A DNA stretch of 64,000 nucleotides from Lentzea xinjiangensis (GTDB taxonomy: Bacteria; Actinomycetota; Actinomycetes; Mycobacteriales; Pseudonocardiaceae), in assembly GCF_900110955.1 (NCBI RefSeq), contig NZ_FOFR01000014.1:1-64000 (forward strand), given 5' to 3'. Shown one piece after another: positions 51,768 to 62,041 of the stretch. The notes below the pieces were generated by a model, which worked only from the letters and a program-made list of their open reading frames with translations, made no database searches and was not told the origin of the DNA. The position numbers were made by a program, and so were the translations under genes. Each line of letters opens with the position of its first letter. Positions within the stretch are counted from its first letter, which is position 1.

Positions 51768-54401
51768 CTATTCGCGCCGCTCCACCGGGAGGCGGGAACG
51801 GGTGAAAAGGGCCGCGCCGAGCATCGCGACCGCCGGAACCACCAGCAGTGACGTCAGGACGTTGGGCCAGGGGATGGTCAGCGGGTTGAGGGGCTGCTGG
51901 GGCCAGCGGGAGGCGTAGCCGACGTTGAACGCGGCCAGCAGGGCCAGGGCCGAGCCAACGCCTGCCGTGGTGCCGAGGACGCCGCCGATGCCGGCGATCA
52001 CGCCCGCTTGGCTCAGCGACAGGAGTTTGCGCAGGGCCGGGGTGGCGCCCACCGCGGCGAGGGTGGTGAGGTCGCGGCGGCCGTCGGCGGCCGCGAGGCC
52101 GGTGGCCAGTGCTGCCGCCGCCAGGGTGATGAGGCCGGCCACCAGGGCGAGGACGCCCAGGTAGCGCTGGGTCGCCGTCTCGGTCGGGCGGTCCACGTGG
52201 ACCTCGTACTCGCCTCCCAGGGCCGCGGTCAGCGCGTCCTGTTCGGCTGTGGTGGGCATGCGGGTTGTCTTGGCGTACAGGGTGAAGCTCGTGACCGGGA
52301 AGCCCAGGGCGCGGGCGGTGTCCTCCGTCATCAGCGCCAGTGGGGCCGTGGCGGCCGGGACGGCGTGGGCGGGTGCGGTGGTCGTCGCGGACTGCATCCG
52401 GGTGGCGATCAGGGCTGTGCCGTTCTCCAGGCGGTCCGGGGTGTTGACGACGACCTTGCCCTCCCGCATGGCGGTCTGCGCCTGGGCCGCGTCGGCCGGG
52501 GAGAGGCGGAGGAGCGTGCCCACGGCGTCGGGGGTGGTGACGGCCAGGAAGCCGGTCGTGGTGGTGAAGGCGCCGAAGTAGCGGTGGGCCCGGCCTTCGC
52601 CGTCGCAGCGGCGGTCCTGGAGGGCGGCTCGTTCCTCGGCTTCGGTGGGTTCCCGGCGCAGGACGTCCAACGAGTACGGGCACTGGCGGGCCGCCGGTGG
52701 GCGGACGTGGGCCATGCAGGCGCGGCCGTCGCACGAGAGCAGCTTGATCTCGTGGAGCTCGGCTGTCGGCATGGTGTCGCGCACGGCCGTCGCCACCGAG
52801 GGCGGGATCGCGGTCGTGCCCGCCTTCGCGAGGTCGTCCCGGGGGTACACCGACACGTCGCCGATGCTGCCCGCGAGCTGGCCCGCGGCCTGTTCCGCCT
52901 GGGAGGTCAGCACGACGCTCACCGCGACCGCGCCGATCACCGCCGCCATCACGGCCGAGATGGCGGGGGCCGCCGCCGTGCGGTTGCGGGAGGCGTCGCG
53001 CAGGGCCATGCGCAGGGCCACCGGGAGCCGGCGGCCCGCGCGCGCCAGCAGGCCGAGCAGGGCCGGGGTGCACAGGACGAGGCCCACCTCCGTGACGATC
53101 AGGGCCACGAGGATGCCGACGACCTCCACCTGGAGCGCGCTGAAGGCGCCGATCGCCACACCGGCCGCGACGAGGGCCAGGCCGAGGACGAGCCAGCGCC
53201 GGCGGGAGCGGGTGATGCCCCTGCGGCCGGCCAGGGCCGTCACGACGTCCTGGCGGGCGGAGATCCACGCCGGCACCACCGCCGCGAGCACACCGGTGAC
53301 GACGGCCAGCAACCCCAGCGCGGCCAGGGCTTCCGGGTAGAAGCGCTGGGCGCCGAAGCGTTCCTCGAGAGCCCACTCGATCACGGGGCGGCCGGCGACC
53401 GCGGCGAGCGTGCCGAGTGCCACGCCGCCGAGAGCCGCGACCGCGCCGAGCACCACGCCGTCGGCCAGGACGATGCGGCGCACGTGGGACGGGGCGCCGC
53501 CCACCGCGGCGACGAGGGCGAGGTCGCGCTTGCGGCGGCGGGCGCCGACGGCGAGCGCGGAACCGGCCAGCAGCGCCACCTCCAGGACCGCGAGGCCCGC
53601 GATGAGCACCAGGACCTCGGTGCGCAGCTCTTCGGACTCGCCGAGCTGGGTGTAGCGCTCGGCGGCGGACGGCGGGTCGCGCAGCACCGCGCGGGACAGG
53701 GCGACGACGCCGGACTTGTTGAGCTCCTTGACCTCCGCCCAGTTCAGCGGGGTGGTCACGAGCCAGATCCGGTCGGCGCCGGGGAACGCGCCCGGCACGG
53801 TGACGATCGTGGTGTTCTCCAGCGCGCCGGGCTCCTCGACGAGTCCGACGACGGTGAAGACCCGGCCGTCCTCGGTGGTGATCGTGCCGCCGATCCGCGC
53901 ACCCGTGCGGTCCATCGCCGTGCGCGACAGAGCTACTTCGGTGGTGCCGGTGGCCGCGCGGCCCTCGAGGACGGTGACGATGCCCTGGGTCAGGGGGTTG
54001 GTCATGTCGACCATGCGCACGCCCGCACGCCCTACGCCCGCGGTCGTGCGGATGTTGACCCCGGTGCTCTCCAGCGGGATCAGCTCGGCGCCGGGCAGGA
54101 GGGCCCTCAGGCCGTCCTCGGACGGTTCCGGGCCCGTGCTCTCACCGTCCGGGACGGCGAAGAGCTGGTCGGGCTGCTGGATGACGGGGCCGCGGTGCGG
54201 CCACCTCACCATCGCCTCGCTCGCGCCCATGAGACGGGTGGCGTCCTCGTCGGGGGTCAGCTCGGTCGAGTCGTGAACCACCGCAGCGAACGTCAGCGCG
54301 GCGACGGGGATGAGGATCATGGCGACGACGAGGGCGGAGCGGCCGCGGGAGCGGCGGGCCTCGCGCCAGGCGATGCGCAGTGCTGCGCGCCATCCGTTCA
54401 C
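51768..54401 (-). CDS. FtsX-like ABC permease (large, two-module)
   Basis: GTG at 54401 overlaps the ATPase stop (GTGA), giving 877 residues. It has an N-terminal helix (ALVVAMILIPVAALTFAAVV), a first outer domain (about 45-245), three helices (ELRTEVLVLIAGLAVLEVAL), a helical linker and a second outer domain. That domain is cysteine-containing (LLSCDGRACM, RQCPYSL, DRRCDGEG). Three C-terminal helices follow. It is an exporter or envelope-remodelling permease driven by the coupled LolD-type ATPase. The upstream extension in frame belongs to another reading of the ATPase gene. Confidence 0.9.
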   Translation of the reverse strand: MNGWRAALRIAWREARRSRGRSALVVAMILIPVAALTFAAVVHDSTELTPDEDATRLMGASEAMVRWPHRGPVIQQPDQLFAVPDGESTGPEPSEDGLRALLPGAELIPLESTGVNIRTTAGVGRAGVRMVDMTNPLTQGIVTVLEGRAATGTTEVALSRTAMDRTGARIGGTITTEDGRVFTVVGLVEEPGALENTTIVTVPGAFPGADRIWLVTTPLNWAEVKELNKSGVVALSRAVLRDPPSAAERYTQLGESEELRTEVLVLIAGLAVLEVALLAGSALAVGARRRKRDLALVAAVGGAPSHVRRIVLADGVVLGAVAALGGVALGTLAAVAGRPVIEWALEERFGAQRFYPEALAALGLLAVVTGVLAAVVPAWISARQDVVTALAGRRGITRSRRRWLVLGLALVAAGVAIGAFSALQVEVVGILVALIVTEVGLVLCTPALLGLLARAGRRLPVALRMALRDASRNRTAAAPAISAVMAAVIGAVAVSVVLTSQAEQAAGQLAGSIGDVSVYPRDDLAKAGTTAIPPSVATAVRDTMPTAELHEIKLLSCDGRACMAHVRPPAARQCPYSLDVLRREPTEAEERAALQDRRCDGEGRAHRYFGAFTTTTGFLAVTTPDAVGTLLRLSPADAAQAQTAMREGKVVVNTPDRLENGTALIATRMQSATTTAPAHAVPAATAPLALMTEDTARALGFPVTSFTLYAKTTRMPTTAEQDALTAALGGEYEVHVDRPTETATQRYLGVLALVAGLITLAAAALATGLAAADGRRDLTTLAAVGATPALRKLLSLSQAGVIAGIGGVLGTTAGVGSALALLAAFNVGYASRWPQQPLNPLTIPWPNVLTSLLVVPAVAMLGAALFTRSRLPVERRE

Positions 54402-55102
54402 GGCGTGCTCAGCAGTTCTTCTGGCTGGTCGCGCTCGGACACGTCGGCCACGACACCGTCGCGCAGGAAGACGACCCGGTCGGCCCAGGCGGCGTGCCGG
54501 GCGTCGTGCGTGACGAGGACGGCGGCGGCTCCATCGTCCACTTTGGACCTCAGCAGGCGCAGGACCGCCTCGCCGGTGCGGGAGTCGAGCGCGCCGGTCG
54601 GTTCGTCGGCGAGGACGAGGCGGCGCTCGCCGATCAGGGCGCGGGCGACGGCGACGCGTTGCTGCTGGCCGCCGGACATCTCGTCGGGGAACCGGTCCGC
54701 GTAGCCGTCGAGGCCCACCTCGGTCAGCGCCTCCTCGGCCTGCCGGCGCGAGCCGCGGACACCGTCGAGGTCGAGGGGGAGCGCCACGTTCTCGGCGGCG
54801 GTGAGGCTCGCGATCAGGTTGAGGTCCTGGAAGACGTACCCGATCCGCTTGCGGCGCCACGCCGCGAGCTGCTTGCGGGACAACGACTGCAGGCTGGTGC
54901 CGTCGACGAGCACCTGGCCCCGCGTCGGGCTGTCGAGGCCGCCAGCGAGGTTGAGCAACGTCGACTTGCCGGAGCCGGACGGGCCCATCACCGCGACGAG
55001 CTCACCGGCGCCGACGGTGAGCGAGATGCCGTCGAGGGCGGTGACCGAGGTCGCGCCGGTGCCGTGGACGCGGTGCACGTCGCGCACTTCGAGGACGGTC
55101 AT
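54398..55102 (-). CDS. LolD/MacB-type ABC ATPase
   Basis: The 234-residue ATPase has Walker A GPSGSGKSTLLNL, Q-loop GYVFQDLNLIASLTAAEN, signature MSGGQQQRVAVARAL, Walker B RLVLADEPTGALD and H-loop VTHDARHA. This is the class that drives FtsX-like permeases. ATGA overlap with the PadR gene before it and GTGA overlap with the permease after it make a tightly coupled three-gene operon. Confidence 0.95.
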   Translation of the reverse strand: MTVLEVRDVHRVHGTGATSVTALDGISLTVGAGELVAVMGPSGSGKSTLLNLAGGLDSPTRGQVLVDGTSLQSLSRKQLAAWRRKRIGYVFQDLNLIASLTAAENVALPLDLDGVRGSRRQAEEALTEVGLDGYADRFPDEMSGGQQQRVAVARALIGERRLVLADEPTGALDSRTGEAVLRLLRSKVDDGAAAVLVTHDARHAAWADRVVFLRDGVVADVSERDQPEELLSTP

Positions 55103-55644
55103 CGCGGCACCTCGACATCCGCCGGGACGGGGACGGCCTGGGGTTCGTACCGGACGAGGCTCGCCTCGCAGTGGTCGAGCCAGCGCAGCTCGGCCTCGGC
55201 CTGGAAGATCATCGCGTCGAGCACGAGCAGCCACGGCAGGTCGCCCGGCTGCGCCTTGAGCCGCGTGTACTCCTGCAGCGTGCGCATCGTGGACGTGCGC
55301 TGCGTCATCACGACCTTGGCGACGTCGACGCCCGGCGTGGTGATCGCGAGGGCGAGTTTGATCGCCACCTCGTCGCGCGGCCGGTCGCCGCGCTGGACCG
55401 GGGTGGTGAACCACTTCTTCAGCTCGTCGCGGCCGTGCGCGGTGATCTCGTAGGGGCGCTGGCCCTCGTTCTCGGGCAGCGCGGCCACGAGGTCGTCGCG
55501 CTCCAGGCGCGCCAGCGTCGTGTAGACCTGCCCGATGTTCAACGGCCACGTGCCGCCGGTGGCCGAGTCGAACGCCGCCCGGAGCTGGTAGCCGTACATG
55601 GGCCCGCGCTCCAGCAGCGCGAGCAGACCGTGTTTGACCGACAT
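55099..55644 (-). CDS. PadR-family regulator
   Basis: The 181-residue protein starts MSVKHGLLALLERGPMYGYQ, the classic PadR winged helix (about 1-85; LNIGQVYTTLARLERDDLV, PYEITAHGRDELKKW). The C-terminal dimer domain is of Vir type (about 95-175; QAEAELRWLDHC). First gene of the ABC operon, so autoregulation with induction by the exported compound is the expected scheme. An upstream in-frame extension covers the palindromic operator and was rejected. Confidence 0.93.
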   Translation of the reverse strand: MSVKHGLLALLERGPMYGYQLRAAFDSATGGTWPLNIGQVYTTLARLERDDLVAALPENEGQRPYEITAHGRDELKKWFTTPVQRGDRPRDEVAIKLALAITTPGVDVAKVVMTQRTSTMRTLQEYTRLKAQPGDLPWLLVLDAMIFQAEAELRWLDHCEASLVRYEPQAVPVPADVEVPR

Positions 55645-55646
55645 AC

Positions 55647-55674
55647 CTACTGAGTATGCATACCGAGTATGTTC
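55647..55674. promoter_or_regulatory. PadR operator candidate
   Basis: GTATGCATAC (55654-55663) is a perfect 10-bp palindrome flanked by GAGTAT repeats, a few bases before the PadR ATG and overlapping its promoter region. AT-rich palindromes at this position are typical PadR sites. Confidence 0.6.
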
Positions 55675-55871
55675 CTGGCAAACGGTGATGCGGAAACCGG
55701 CGTGCGGGCCAGGCCGCCATCGGGAACCCTGGGAGGTGCCGGAGACGTCCGGCTCACTGCGGTTTGGGGGAAGACGTGGTCGACGCCGTGCGGGGTCGAG
55801 CAGGGGGACTGCGCTTGCTGGGGGCCGCCGGGCCCGTGGTCCGGGACGCACCGCCGGAGTCCGGTCGGCCG

Positions 55872-56411
55872 GTGGAGGTCAGGGACTACGAGACGGCGGA
55901 CGAGCCGTCGTGGCTGCGCTGCCGCGCCCTGGGGTTGCTGGACACGAGCCACGGCGACGAGGCCCGGCAATTCAAGGTTCGCACCGACCTGGAGCTCGTC
56001 GCCGCCGGCGACAACGTGGTCATCGGCTTGCTGGACGTGGCCGTGCCCGGTGCCGAGGCCACCATCGACGTGGCGGTCGTGCACCCGGACCACCGGCGGC
56101 GCGGTATCGCGTCGGCCTTGCTCGGCCAAGCGCTGCAACGGCTGGAGCGATGCGGCGTGCACACGGTCGACGCGTGGGTTCGCGATGACGAACCGGCGTT
56201 GGCGTGGTTCGCGCGCCACGGGTTCGTGGAGGCCGAGCAGTACCTGCGAATCCACGCCTCCGCGGAGGAGGTGGGCACCGTGCTGAGCGTGAAGCACGGA
56301 CTGGAGCCGGTGGCGGCGGTGCTGCACGCCAGGGTCGAGCGGGAGACCGAGATGCGGCACCGGTTCGAGCGCGTGCAGGTGTGCCGCCGGATGGTCCGCG
56401 TGCTCGCCTGA
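55872..56411 (+). CDS. GNAT-family N-acetyltransferase
   Basis: From the GTG at 55872 the protein has 179 residues. The acetyl-CoA-binding motif A is AVVHPDHRRRGIASALLGQA (R-R-x-G-I-A); motif B is VRDDEPALAWFARHGFVEAE. The C-terminal 40 residues lie outside the domain. Substrate unknown. The start is uncertain, with other in-frame candidates at 55764 and 55838 and no ribosome site at any of them. Divergent from the PadR operon. Confidence 0.82.
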   Translation: MEVRDYETADEPSWLRCRALGLLDTSHGDEARQFKVRTDLELVAAGDNVVIGLLDVAVPGAEATIDVAVVHPDHRRRGIASALLGQALQRLERCGVHTVDAWVRDDEPALAWFARHGFVEAEQYLRIHASAEEVGTVLSVKHGLEPVAAVLHARVERETEMRHRFERVQVCRRMVRVLA

Positions 56412-56688
56412 AGGCGTGCTGATGGGGCCGAGCTGCGGGGAGCCGGTCGGCGGGAGCCGGTCTGGGGTAGTCGGACCGGGGGGGAGCCGTGCTGCGGGGA
56501 GGCTGGACGTTGAGGAGGTTGGGCCGCGGCGGAGGCGCTGGGCCAAGGGGAAGCTGGCGTGTGGGGGCGCTGAGCCGTGGGGAAGGCGGGCCGTGGGGAA
56601 GGCGGGCCGTGGGGAAGCCGCTCGCTGCCGCGGCGCGTTCCACGCGGCACCCGAGCTCGTCGGGCACCTCGTGGAACGCGCGACCGCG
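56412..56688. repeat. Low-complexity G-rich spacer with 16-bp tandem repeats
   Basis: No gene is seen in these 277 bp between two converging genes. It is purine-rich on the plus strand with degenerate GGGGAGCCG/GTGGGGAAG words. At 56575-56621 the 16-bp unit CCGTGGGGAAGGCGGG occurs almost three times in tandem. No clear terminator hairpin is seen. Confidence 0.6.
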
Positions 56689-58222
56689 TCAGGAGGCGAG
56701 CAGCTCCGACACCCGCGACCGGACCTCGGGGGAGTCGAGGCCGCGCACCATCACGGTGGTGCGGCGGCGCAGGACGTCGTCCACCTCGGACGCCCACTCG
56801 GTGCGGCGGGCGTGCTCGACCTGCGCCCAGATGTCCGGGCCGTCCGGGTGCACCCGCTCCAGCAGGGCCGGGTTCTCCAGGCCGAGTGCGACGACCTCGT
56901 GCGACGTCGTGCCGTAGTGCGTGGCCAGGTGGCGCACCACGTCGTCGGGCAGGGTGTCCCAGGCGTGGCCCAGCACGGAGCCCACGGTGTCGGGGGAGGC
57001 GGAGCCGGGCAGCGCGACGCCGTCGAGCGCGCCGTCGAAGGTGCGGCCGAGTTCGGAGTTCACGCGGGCGAGCACGGTGGCGCCGATCTTGCGGAACGTC
57101 GTCCACTTGCCGCCGGCCACGCTGATCATGCCGCCGGAGCCCGCGGTGATCACCGTCTCGCGCTTGGCGTGCGAGGTGTCGCCGGGGCCGCCGGGCAGGA
57201 CCCGCAGGCCCGCGAACGTGTAGGCGATGCGGGAGCGGTCCAGGCCGGAGACCGCGACGCCCGCCTCGCCCAGGATCTGGTCCACGTCGGCGTCGGTGCA
57301 GGCGACCTGGGCGGGATCGCCCTCGTACGCCTCGTCGGTGGTGCCGAGCAGGAGGTGGCCCTCCCACGGGATCGCGAACGACACGCGCACGTCGTCCACC
57401 GGGATGGTCAGCGCGGCCTTCCACTCCGACGACGTCCGCAGCACCAGGTGCGAGCCCTTGGACAATCGGATGGAAGGTGCCGCCGAGGCGTCCTCCATCC
57501 GCCGCAGCACGTCGAGCCACGGGCCGGTCGCGTTCACGACGACCTTCGCGTCCACACCGAACTCGCCCGACGAGTCGCGCAGGTCGACGCCGGTGACCTT
57601 GGCGCCGGTCTTGCGCAGGCCCACGACCGAGATGTGGTTGAGCAGCACGGCACCGGCCTCGGCGGCGGCGCGTGCGGCGGTGATCGCCACGCGGCTGTCG
57701 TTCATCTGGTGGTCGTAGTACATCGCGGCACCGCGCAAACCGTCGGCGCGCAGGTCAGGCACCCACTCCACAGCCCTGCGCGCCGACAGCACCTTCCCGA
57801 CGCCGTCGCCGAAGCCCGACAGCGCGGAGTACAGCGTCACGCCCGCCCCGAGCACGAAGCGCGAGTGCGGGCCCCCCTTGTAGACGGGGACGAGGAACGG
57901 CAGCGGGCGCACCAGGTGCGGGGCCAGGCGGTCGCCCAGCGCGCGCCGTTCCTTGTGGTTCTCGTGCACCATCGGCACGGCCGACGGGCCCATCGCGAGG
58001 TAGCGCAGGCCGCCGTGCACGAGCTTGGACGACGCGGACGAGGTGGCGCCCGCGAAGTCACCGCTCTCCACCAGCGCGACCCGCAGCCCCGAGCGCGCCG
58101 CGGCCCACGTGGTCGCGATGCCCAGGATGCCGCCACCGATCACGACGACGTCGAACTTGCCGTGCTGCAGCTCTTCGCGGGCGCGTGCCCGCTGGGAAAG
58201 GCCGGAAAGGCCAGGAGAAAGG

Positions 58223-58230
<8 letters not shown>
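56689..58230 (-). CDS. glpD: Glycerol-3-phosphate dehydrogenase (FAD, aerobic type)
   Basis: GlpD oxidises sn-glycerol-3-phosphate to dihydroxyacetone phosphate at the membrane and passes electrons to quinone. The 513-residue protein has the FAD site [44 protein letters not shown] and [22 protein letters not shown]-terminal domain (about 385-513) contains [12 protein letters not shown]. It is somewhat shorter than E. coli-type relatives at the C-terminus but complete in motifs. It starts 8 bp inside the end of glpK, forming an operon. Confidence 0.95.
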
Positions 58231-59689
<1,459 letters not shown>

Positions 59690-59728
59690 CGTGCACACTC
59701 CTTCGTGCGAACCGTCCGACCCTGTCCA

Positions 59729-59743
59729 TTCGACAATGTCGAA
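59729..59743. promoter_or_regulatory. GlpR-type operator before glpK
   Basis: TTCGACAATGTCGAA, a 15-bp palindrome (odd centre), lies 40 bp before the glpK start. The identical 15 bases precede the IclR gene. It is the evident binding site of that regulator. Confidence 0.8.
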
Positions 59744-59756
59744 CGCTTCAACACTA

Positions 59757-60521
59757 CTACCAGGAGAGGCCGCCCAGCTCCCTCGAAACGCTGCGAGCTG
59801 CCTCACGTACGTAGGACACGAGTTCAAGCCGCGGCGGCCGGTCCGGCGACTCGCACAGCCGCTCGACCGGTCCGGAGATGCCCACCGCGCCCACCACAAC
59901 GCCACGCCGGTCGCGGATCGGCGCCGCGACGGACGCCTCGCCCTCGACCAGTTCGTGCAGGTCGTAGGCCCAGTCGCGGTCGCGGACCTCGTCGACGGCG
60001 GCGGCCAGTGCCGCGGCGTCGAGCGTGTGCCGGGTGAACGCCCGCAGCTCGCCGTCGGGCCACTCGCCGAACGCGACCAGCACCTTGCCCAGCGCCGTCG
60101 CGTGCCACGGCAGCAGCGCGCCGGTCTCCAGGGCCTGCCTGCTGTTGTCCGGCCGGAACACGTGGTGCACGACGAGCACGTGCCTGCCGTGCATCACACC
60201 GATGCGCACGGCTTCGCGGGCACGCATCGCCAGCGAGTCCGACCAGTTCAGCGCCTTCGCGCGCAGCTCGTTGCCGTCGAGGTAGGAGGTGCCGATCTGG
60301 AACAGCGCGGCGCCCAGGCGGTACTTGCCGCCCTCCACCTCCTGCTCGACGAACCCGACCTCCTGCAACGTCCGCAGGATGCCGTGCACCGTCGGCTTCG
60401 CCAGGTCGAGCGCGCGGGCGATCTCACCGACGCTCAGCTGGTGCGCGCCGCCGTGCGCGAGCAGCTTCAGGACCTCCGCCGCGCGGTGGATCGACTGGAT
60501 GGGTCCGGGCACGCACCCCAT
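59757..60521 (-). CDS. IclR-family regulator of glycerol genes (GylR-like)
   Basis: The 254-residue protein has an N-terminal winged helix (about 8-70; [20 protein letters not shown]). The C-terminal IclR effector domain (about 80-250) has [35 protein letters not shown] and ISGPVERL. This matches GylR, the repressor/activator of glycerol operons in streptomycetes. The ATG at 60521 has AGG 5 nt upstream. Identical palindromes before this gene and before glpK support autoregulation plus control of glpKD, most likely relieved by glycerol-3-phosphate. Confidence 0.93.
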   Translation of the reverse strand: MGCVPGPIQSIHRAAEVLKLLAHGGAHQLSVGEIARALDLAKPTVHGILRTLQEVGFVEQEVEGGKYRLGAALFQIGTSYLDGNELRAKALNWSDSLAMRAREAVRIGVMHGRHVLVVHHVFRPDNSRQALETGALLPWHATALGKVLVAFGEWPDGELRAFTRHTLDAAALAAAVDEVRDRDWAYDLHELVEGEASVAAPIRDRRGVVVGAVGISGPVERLCESPDRPPRLELVSYVREAARSVSRELGGLSW

Positions 60522-60535
60522 TCTACCTGCGCTCG

Positions 60536-60550
60536 TTCGACAATGTCGAA
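60536..60550. promoter_or_regulatory. GlpR-type operator before the IclR gene
   Basis: TTCGACAATGTCGAA lies 15 bp before the IclR ATG, identical to the site before glpK (59729-59743). Confidence 0.8.
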
Positions 60551-60561
60551 CGACGGAAGGA

Positions 60562-61962
60562 TCAGGGCCGGTAGATGCCCAGCGCCGCCGCCCGCGACCG
60601 GAAGGCGAAGTGCGTGCTCCTGCCGCGCACCTCCCCGTCCGTCGCGATCGAGATGGGCGCGCCGTGCACCTCGACGTTGAGCGAGGCGACCTCGAGGTGC
60701 TTGTACGTCCGCGAGCGCTCCAGCGCCCCGAAGAGGGCGCCTATGAAGAACCGGGTCCGCGAGAACGGCCTGTCGGCGCGCACGTACCGCACGTCGAGCA
60801 GCCCGTCGTCGAGCCGCGGGCGCATCGTCGGCGCGAACCCCTTCGGCCGGTACGGGCCGTTGCCCACGAACAGGAACCACACGAGCTGCCTGTCGCCGTC
60901 GATCGTCATGTGCAACGGCTTGGCGCGTTGCAGCACGCGGAACAGCGCGATCCCGGCCGCCGGCCACTTGCCCCAGCGCCTCTCCAGCTTCTCGCGGATC
61001 CGCACCATGTCCGGGTAGCCGCCCAGCGACGCCGTGTTCACGAACCACTGCTCGTTGACCTTGGCCAGGTCGACCCGCACGCCCACACCGTCCGCCACCG
61101 CCTGAGCTGTGTCGTGCAGCCCCGTGATGCCCACGTCGCGCGCGAAGTGGTTCAGCGTGCCGGAGGGGATGAGCACCATCGGCAGGTCGCGCTCCGCCGC
61201 GATGGCGGCCACGGCGGCCACCGTCCCGTCGCCACCGGCCACCCCCAGCGCCTTGGCGTCCGGCAGCGAGTCCAGTTCCTCGACCGAGGCGATCTGCGCC
61301 TTCGGCCACTCCTCGACGATCTGCGGCGTCGGGTCGGGGCCGAGCCCCGACTGCGGGTTCACGACCACGACCAGCCCGTCGCCGTCCTGCAACGACGTCA
61401 GGTCGGCGTGCTCGTAGGCCGAGGCGGGCTCGTGCATCCCGAGCGGCCACCACCGGCGCGTCAGGAGGGCCGCCCCGACGCCCACGGCCGCGCCGGCCGC
61501 CACGTCAGTCGGCCAGTGAACGCCCGTGTGGACGCGCGAATAGGCCACGGCGGCGGCGATCGGCGCCACCACCGCGCCCGCCTTGGGTGATTCCATGGCC
61601 ACCGCCGTGGCGAAGGCGGCCGCCGACGCCGAGTGGCCGGAGGGGAACGACGACGACGTCGGGCGCTTGGCGAGCCGCCGCGGCACGGCGAGCAGGTCGG
61701 CGGCGGGCCGCCGCCGCGGGAAGAGCGACTTGCCGACCAGGTTCGCGCCGGCGGACGCCCCGGCGATGGCCGCGAGGCCGCGCAGGGCGCCCCGCCGGGA
61801 CGGGCCCTTCGCCGTGGCCAGCACCGCCGCCACGACGAACCACAGCAGGCTGTGGTTGGCGGTTTTGGAAAGCCGCTTGAAACCCGTGTCGAGCCTGCTC
61901 GGAGGCAGTTCGGCCGAGGAGCTCATGAGCTTCTTGTCGAGAGCGCTGACGCGTTTCCACAC
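60562..61962 (-). CDS. PAP2 phosphatase - diacylglycerol kinase fusion protein
   Basis: The 466-residue protein joins two opposite activities. The N-terminal PAP2 domain (about 1-175) has membrane helices and the three motifs KSLFPRRRP, SFPSGHSAS (His110) and SRVHTGVHWPTD. The C-terminal diacylglycerol-kinase catalytic domain (about 190-466) has VVNPQSGLG, AGGDGT (Gly-Gly-Asp-Gly-Thr 243-247) and PSGTLNHFARDVG. It could interconvert phosphatidate and diacylglycerol or act on related lipids, such as undecaprenyl phosphates. The GTG start has -10 TAGTGT 6 nt upstream. Divergent from pafA. Confidence 0.92.
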   Translation of the reverse strand: MWKRVSALDKKLMSSSAELPPSRLDTGFKRLSKTANHSLLWFVVAAVLATAKGPSRRGALRGLAAIAGASAGANLVGKSLFPRRRPAADLLAVPRRLAKRPTSSSFPSGHSASAAAFATAVAMESPKAGAVVAPIAAAVAYSRVHTGVHWPTDVAAGAAVGVGAALLTRRWWPLGMHEPASAYEHADLTSLQDGDGLVVVVNPQSGLGPDPTPQIVEEWPKAQIASVEELDSLPDAKALGVAGGDGTVAAVAAIAAERDLPMVLIPSGTLNHFARDVGITGLHDTAQAVADGVGVRVDLAKVNEQWFVNTASLGGYPDMVRIREKLERRWGKWPAAGIALFRVLQRAKPLHMTIDGDRQLVWFLFVGNGPYRPKGFAPTMRPRLDDGLLDVRYVRADRPFSRTRFFIGALFGALERSRTYKHLEVASLNVEVHGAPISIATDGEVRGRSTHFAFRSRAAALGIYRP

Positions 61963-61968
61963 GCCTCG

Positions 61969-62035
61969 ACACTAAACCGCAACCGGCGTGCCGCCCGAAC
62001 GGATCACCCACCTCCGCCGGGGAGTCGCCTACTGT
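61969..62035. promoter_or_regulatory. Divergent -10 boxes of the PAP2-DAGK gene and pafA
   Basis: TAGTGT (minus, 61969-61974) lies 6 nt before the lipid-enzyme GTG. TACTGT (plus, 62030-62035) lies 6 nt before the pafA ATG. No ribosome sites are seen, so both look leaderless. Confidence 0.5.
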
Positions 62036-62041
62036 TGGGGT

